Source: Capnocytophaga leadbetteri (GTDB taxonomy: Bacteria; Bacteroidota; Bacteroidia; Flavobacteriales; Flavobacteriaceae). Taken from it: a stretch of 44,144 nucleotides of DNA. The notes under the pieces were generated by a model. The model was not told the DNA's origin. It saw only the letters and a list, made by a program, of their open reading frames with translations, and ran no database searches. Position 1 is the first letter of the stretch, and every line of letters starts with the position of its first letter. The stretch spans positions 1 to 44,144 of the forward strand of contig NZ_QBKG01000017.1 in NCBI RefSeq assembly GCF_003054025.1, written 5' to 3'. Positions 40,372 to 44,144 of this stretch are shown piece by piece. Both the position numbers and the translations under genes were made by a program.

Positions 40372-40402
40372 CAAAGATAATACTTTTTATATAAGTATGC
40401 AA
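40372..40402 (-). promoter_or_regulatory. Reverse-strand promoter with no annotated gene
   Basis: TTG (40402-40400), 20 bases, TATCTTTG (40379-40372). It would drive the RNA candidate at 40255-40366. Confidence 0.6.
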
Positions 40403-40425
40403 ATTCTATATAAAACTTTTTAAAA

Positions 40426-42828
40426 ATGAAAAACATTATTTCTTTTATTTGTCTTCTTTTAGGAGGCACTACCCTTTGTGCACAAACGCAATATACCGTA
40501 AAAGGTTTTGTGCATAATGCTTCGCTTGAAGGTATTGCTAATGTCACCATCAAAGTATTGGATGCGGATACTAATGTGATAGTAAGTGAACCCATTACTG
40601 AAAGCAATGGGCTTTTTAGCTTTTCGTCTGCTAAACGCAATTTGCGTATTTATATTGAAAGTACAGGCGATTACTTGTCGTATACCGGTGAACCTTTCTT
40701 GCTGAATAAGAACATTGAGTTGCTCTCTATACCTCTTGCTTCTTCCCTTGCTTTGAAAGAGGTAGTGGTAACGACTACAAAAAGGAAGTCCGCCGTGTAT
40801 ATGGAGCAAGGAAAAATAGTGTTTTCGCCAAAAAATAGTCTTACTCATCAGCAGGGTACAGCTCTTGATGCCCTGAAAAGCACTCCTAATGTGGTAGTAG
40901 ACAATCAAAATCACCTGAGCATTGGCGGAAAAAGCAATGTGTTGGTTCTTATTAATGGCAAACCTACTTATATGCAGCCTGATGATTTGGCAAATTACCT
41001 AAAATCTATCCCTATAGCACAAATTAAAAAGACGGAATTGCTGCTCAATCCGCCAGCTGAATACGAAGCGCAAGGAGGGGCTGGAGCAGTGAATATTGTA
41101 CTCGACAAAAAGACAATAGAAGGGACATTCTTATCGCTGAACAATGGGGTATCGTATTGGTGGAACTTGCGACAAAACACCGAACTACAATTGCAACACG
41201 GCGTGAAGAAAGGTATTTTGCATTTGGGGTACAATCACCAATTAGGACACTATGCAATGGATTACGGCAGCGAGCGCGTACAAAACGGACTGCGGTACGA
41301 AAGTCCGACAGATGATACTGAGAAGCGCAAGACCATAGCGGGGCATATAGGCTACGACTATTGGCTTGACCAACGGCACTCTTTAGGCGCACAACTGGCT
41401 GCTAATACGCTATTTGGAAAGGGAACGACCAGCACCACTACTCGCTTTTTCAACACAGCTAATGTATTGGAAAAAACGCTATCGGGCTATAACGATTACT
41501 TTATGCAGAAAGCTAATCGCTATAGCGCTAATGTTTATTATACTTTTAGTCCTTCGGATAACGAGCGCTATCAGTTGGACATTGATTACGCTTTTTTTGA
41601 TGGAGGCTCTGGCAATAGGCAACCCAACACCTATCGTTCGCCAGCGGGTGCCATACTTTCTCACGAGACTTACCTATCAGAAAACGATAGAAAAATACAT
41701 ATTTTTGCTACTTCTTTCCGTTCAGAATTACCCTTATGGGGCGGTAGCCTTACGGCAGGCGCTAAGTATTCGCAAGTCTTTTCAGACAATAGTTTTCAGT
41801 TCTTTAGACAATTGCCTACCTATAACCTCATAGATGTAAACCGCTCGAATGCTTTTGACTTCAAAGAGCGTATTTTTGCCGTGTATGCCCAGTATCATTA
41901 CCCTATCACCGAACGTTTGAGTGCTGAGGTAGGCCTACGCAATGAAACTACTTTTTCTAAAGGACAGTTATTGCCCGAAAAAGGGAGTGCTTCAACACCC
42001 CAAGAACACCGAAAGCACTATACTAACTTCTTCCCTACTCTTAATTTGCAGTACCAATGTAACGATAACCTACAGCTATTTGCAGGCTATAGCACTCGCA
42101 TCAACCGACCTGAGTACCAAAATCTCAATCCGTTTGAATACCTTTTAGACGAACTATCGTATTGGAAAGGTAATCCGTTTTTATTGCCCGAAAAGATACA
42201 AAAAGCTACCTTTTCGGCTTCGTATAAAAAGACTTCTTTTACAATGGCTTATAGTTACTCTACCGATTTTTTTAGCAGTATCAATGAGCCTTTTCAAGCT
42301 AATAAAATCATTTCTATCCCTAAGAATATAGGCAAGCAGCACCATTTGCTCTTTTCGCTCTATCAAGAACTGAATTGGGGCAATGGCTATCAGACAACTT
42401 TCACTCCTAACCTGAGCTATATAGAGAACAAAGGGGCGGTAATAGAGGGGAGCTCCTTGCACCTACACAGGTGGCAGTACAGTCTGACAATGCAAAATTA
42501 TTTTCGCTTGCCTTACCAACTGAAAGGAGAGCTTACAGCGGTTTACAATTCGCGTAGGTTGGCGGGTATTAACGAAATAGCGAAGTCTTCTGGCGGAATA
42601 GATATTGGTTTGCAACGCCTTTTCTTAAACGACCGCCTTACAGCTACTTTTAGCTTTACTGATATTTTTCACACTCAACGTTGGGATAGCGAGAGCCATT
42701 TGCCTAACTTAGACCTATACGCCTATGGTAATAGCGAAAGTCGACAGGTGAAATTGAACCTTACTTACCAATTTGGAAAAGCGAAAGAGGTACATACAAG
42801 CGAAGTGGAAGAGGTAGGAAGATTGTAA
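40426..42828 (+). CDS. Outer-membrane beta-barrel family protein (TonB-receptor-like)
   Basis: 800 residues. Signal peptide (1-19, ending LCAQ), a carboxypeptidase-like beta-sandwich (about 22-100), a TonB-box-like KEVVVTTTKRK, a short plug-like region (LDALKSTPNVVVD, then SIGGKSNVLVLINGKPTYM and AEYEAQGGAGAVNIVLDKK), and a large barrel matching the OMP_b-brl_3 type with SGYNDYF, FPTLNLQYQ and GYSTRINRPEYQNLNPFEYL. These proteins probably import or assemble substrates at the outer membrane; the ligand is unknown. crcB begins 17 bp later. Confidence 0.9.
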   Translation: MKNIISFICLLLGGTTLCAQTQYTVKGFVHNASLEGIANVTIKVLDADTNVIVSEPITESNGLFSFSSAKRNLRIYIESTGDYLSYTGEPFLLNKNIELLSIPLASSLALKEVVVTTTKRKSAVYMEQGKIVFSPKNSLTHQQGTALDALKSTPNVVVDNQNHLSIGGKSNVLVLINGKPTYMQPDDLANYLKSIPIAQIKKTELLLNPPAEYEAQGGAGAVNIVLDKKTIEGTFLSLNNGVSYWWNLRQNTELQLQHGVKKGILHLGYNHQLGHYAMDYGSERVQNGLRYESPTDDTEKRKTIAGHIGYDYWLDQRHSLGAQLAANTLFGKGTTSTTTRFFNTANVLEKTLSGYNDYFMQKANRYSANVYYTFSPSDNERYQLDIDYAFFDGGSGNRQPNTYRSPAGAILSHETYLSENDRKIHIFATSFRSELPLWGGSLTAGAKYSQVFSDNSFQFFRQLPTYNLIDVNRSNAFDFKERIFAVYAQYHYPITERLSAEVGLRNETTFSKGQLLPEKGSASTPQEHRKHYTNFFPTLNLQYQCNDNLQLFAGYSTRINRPEYQNLNPFEYLLDELSYWKGNPFLLPEKIQKATFSASYKKTSFTMAYSYSTDFFSSINEPFQANKIISIPKNIGKQHHLLFSLYQELNWGNGYQTTFTPNLSYIENKGAVIEGSSLHLHRWQYSLTMQNYFRLPYQLKGELTAVYNSRRLAGINEIAKSSGGIDIGLQRLFLNDRLTATFSFTDIFHTQRWDSESHLPNLDLYAYGNSESRQVKLNLTYQFGKAKEVHTSEVEEVGRL

Positions 42829-42845
42829 TAATAAATAACTAAAAA

Positions 42846-43223
42846 ATGACAAAAGAAATACTAATAGTAGGAGTTGGTAGCTTTGCCGGTGGAGCCTTGC
42901 GCTATATACTCTCGGTATGGCTTAGCAAGTTAGGACGCTTATGGGCATTCCCCATAGGTATTATGGTAATAAATATACTAGGCTGCTTTTTGATAGGGGT
43001 ATTGTATGGGTACTTCAAAAGCAAAGCCACTACAGACCCTGTATTGCCTTTGCTACTGATGACGGGCGTTTTAGGGGGCTTTACTACTTTCTCTACTTTT
43101 TCGTTTGAAACTGTACAGCTATTGCAACAAAACGAATGGCTAAAAGCAGCGCTTTACGTAGTAGGGAGTGTAGGATTAGGGGTTGTGGCTTGCTATTTGG
43201 GAATGAGACAATTTGGGAATTAG
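42846..43223 (+). CDS. crcB: Fluoride channel CrcB/Fluc
   Basis: 125 residues, four transmembrane helices. It exports fluoride as a dual-topology dimer. The pore residues lie in the conserved INILGCFLIG (Asn about 43) and GGFTTFSTFSFE (about 78-89) motifs. GGALRYILS near the N-terminus is also typical. It is 17 bp after the barrel gene, so there is no room for a fluoride riboswitch and expression is likely constitutive with that gene. The final residues QFGN run into an 8-bp repeat. Confidence 0.93.
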   Translation: MTKEILIVGVGSFAGGALRYILSVWLSKLGRLWAFPIGIMVINILGCFLIGVLYGYFKSKATTDPVLPLLLMTGVLGGFTTFSTFSFETVQLLQQNEWLKAALYVVGSVGLGVVACYLGMRQFGN

Positions 43224-43262
43224 CAAATTAGGAAATTAGCAAATTAGGAAATTAGCAAATTT
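43217..43262. repeat. AATTAGC-type 8-bp tandem repeat after crcB
   Basis: Five to six units alternating AAATTAGC and AAATTAGG, the longest array of this family in the window; it begins within the crcB stop region. Confidence 0.85.
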
Positions 43263-43553
43263 GAGGGGGTAGATAGGGGGTAAAAGTTCCTAAATTTTGG
43301 TGTTATTTTTAAAATTACTAATTTTTTGGAACTTTTATTTTATTGTAAGGAAAAGTTTAAACAGCTTCAAAGAGAAAAAATTAACAAGTGAGTTTAAACA
43401 TTCGTTACGCAAGTAAGGAGGAAGTAATTGATAAGGAATGAGCGATACGCTCTTATTATAAAGCTCGCGCCAGCAGGGGAAATTAAAGCTCACAAATAAA
43501 AAGAAAAATGTAATAAAATTCAGAACTTTATAACTTTATAAAATCACAATAAA
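43263..43553. other. Intergenic region of 330 bp with repeats, no gene seen
   Basis: After the 8-bp array come a G-rich stub (GAGGGGGTAGATAGGGGGT, 43263-43281), an AT-rich stretch, and a mid-section near 43395-43490 with a GAGCG-ATA-CGCTC hairpin (about 43440-43452) and GC-richer text. No ORF, tRNA or promoter match stands out. It precedes the broken ORF at 43554. Confidence 0.5.
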
Positions 43554-43964
43554 ATGTTTAAACTAAATTCTAAAATAGATAATGTAAGAGATTATGTTAT
43601 CTATAAAGGCAAACCTTATTACATCAACACATCACACGAAATTCAATGTGGTGAAAAAAAACAAATGCTTTATAAAACACCACTAAGCCCGCTTGTTACC
43701 TTTAATAATAAGTTCTATTGTAGTGAGTGGGAGAATAATTACAAAATTTTTGATGAAAATTTGGAGTTGGTAGAAGAGGGCGAAGATAAAGTTTTTTTGT
43801 ATTTATCCAACGATTATTTAGAAACACAATATTCAAATGAATATCTAGAGGATATTACTGCCATTATAGATAAAAATGAAAATCTCATAGTATTAGGAAA
43901 TATTGACAATTTTTCTATAAGTTTTTTCCAAATGGGTATATATATATATATACAAAAAGAATAA
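43554..43964 (+). CDS. Hypothetical protein, broken at a (TA)8 run
   Basis: 136 residues, beta-rich, with aromatic and acidic residues (VIYKGKPYYINTSHEIQ, then FNNKFYCSEWENNYKIFDEN). The frame enters a (TA)8 dinucleotide tract at 43937-43952 and stops eight bases beyond it. In the +1-type frame the reading continues without a stop to the window end, in the same style (beta strands and LWEFSL, LWAFIEI motifs). This suggests one longer protein whose reading frame depends on repeat number. I recognise no family; the repeated LW-aromatic pattern resembles propeller-like or immunity-type Bacteroidota proteins. Confidence 0.6.
   Translation: MFKLNSKIDNVRDYVIYKGKPYYINTSHEIQCGEKKQMLYKTPLSPLVTFNNKFYCSEWENNYKIFDENLELVEEGEDKVFLYLSNDYLETQYSNEYLEDITAIIDKNENLIVLGNIDNFSISFFQMGIYIYIQKE
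43937..43952. repeat. (TA)8 simple-sequence repeat in coding DNA
   Basis: Eight TA units inside the 43554 ORF. Gain of one unit or loss of two would join the upstream frame to the downstream one. Confidence 0.9.
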
Positions 43965-44144
43965 AATATATGATGATGTGATGTCTATCAGAGCTTTTTC
44001 TATTCAAGAGAAAGAGCATCTATGGGAGTTTTCTCTTGCTTCATTTGGAAAGTGGAAAAATTCGTGGGATGAAGAAAGATTTTTTGAGGTATATAAACTT
44101 ATAGGTATATATAACAATATTCTTTGGGCTTTTATAGAGATAGG
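43965..44144 (+). CDS. Downstream frame of the broken ORF, cut by window edge
   Basis: Read from codon starts in phase with 43981 the sequence is open from at least 43924 to 44144. From 43981 it gives MSIRAFSIQEKEHLWEFSLA, then FGKWKNSWDEERFFEVYKLI and IYNNILWAFIEIG. It is probably the C-terminal part of the protein begun at 43554, not a separate gene, because no promoter or gap separates them. Confidence 0.55.

Noticed and set aside
40495-41392. Reverse-strand frames within the barrel gene (40459-40914, 41045-41392)
   Set aside because: Antisense shadows of a well-supported 800-residue outer-membrane protein.
42829-42845. Fluoride riboswitch before crcB
   Set aside because: Only 17 bp separate crcB from the preceding gene and no crcB-motif RNA is present.

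Overview
The window comes from a low-GC member of the Bacteroidota, most likely the Flavobacteriaceae and probably Capnocytophaga. Many genes are preceded by the Bacteroidota housekeeping promoter, a TTG at about -33, a spacer of about 19-20 bases and TAnnTTTG at -7. The gene families also fit: TonB-dependent receptors, DUF4293, HYC_CC_PP, DKNYY, Flavobacteria-type Lgt and RsmD, and class I ribonucleotide reductase without an ATP-cone. The genus is inferred from overall character, not from a marker gene. I see no tRNA, rRNA, CRISPR array or prophage.

Layout. 1-2600 is an accessory edge: the 5' end of an IS3-like transposase, a DUF805/BspA-LRR fusion, a Sel1-repeat protein, a truncated IS30-type transposase and an intergenic region with a 22-bp-spaced direct repeat. 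2605-8367 is mostly forward and holds a SAM methyltransferase, two alkylation-repair HEAT proteins (AlkD-like and AlkC-like) around rsmD and lgt, a GNAT, a DUF192 protein and idi. 8431-16749 holds agmatinase, an Fsr-type MFS exporter, a lipoprotein, an O-methyltransferase, pncA, an M14-like lipoprotein that has lost catalytic residues, an aspartate aminotransferase, a YitT protein and DUF4293. 16904-20868 looks like a metal-handling group (HYC_CC_PP protein, TonB receptor, periplasmic HMA protein), followed by a DUF4136 lipoprotein. lrgAB, a coiled-coil membrane protein, a GH95 fucosidase and nrdA follow.

27416-31603 is forward: a SAM hydroxide adenosyltransferase, an orphan RND adaptor, an unlisted 42-residue membrane protein with its own promoter, a cysteine-free endonuclease III, and bioA overlapping it by four bases. 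31682-39100 is a long reverse run (lpd, DKNYY protein, AI-2E-type permease, aroC, SRPBCC protein, DUF695-RraB protein, pyrE). After a divergent NUDIX gene come a possible nuclease-toxin-like ORF, a candidate reverse-strand small RNA, an outer-membrane barrel protein, crcB, and at the right edge an ORF broken at a (TA)8 run.

Four families of short tandem repeats (periods 7, 8, 9 and 11 bp) punctuate the intergenic DNA. The 7- and 8-bp families carry stop codons in every frame and supply the last codons of several proteins (endings such as LAN, LGN, LEN). The best leads are the (TA)8 frameshift locus, the toxin-like ORF with its convergent RNA candidate, the M14 pseudoenzyme, and the stop-bearing repeats, one of which appears to have trimmed pncA.
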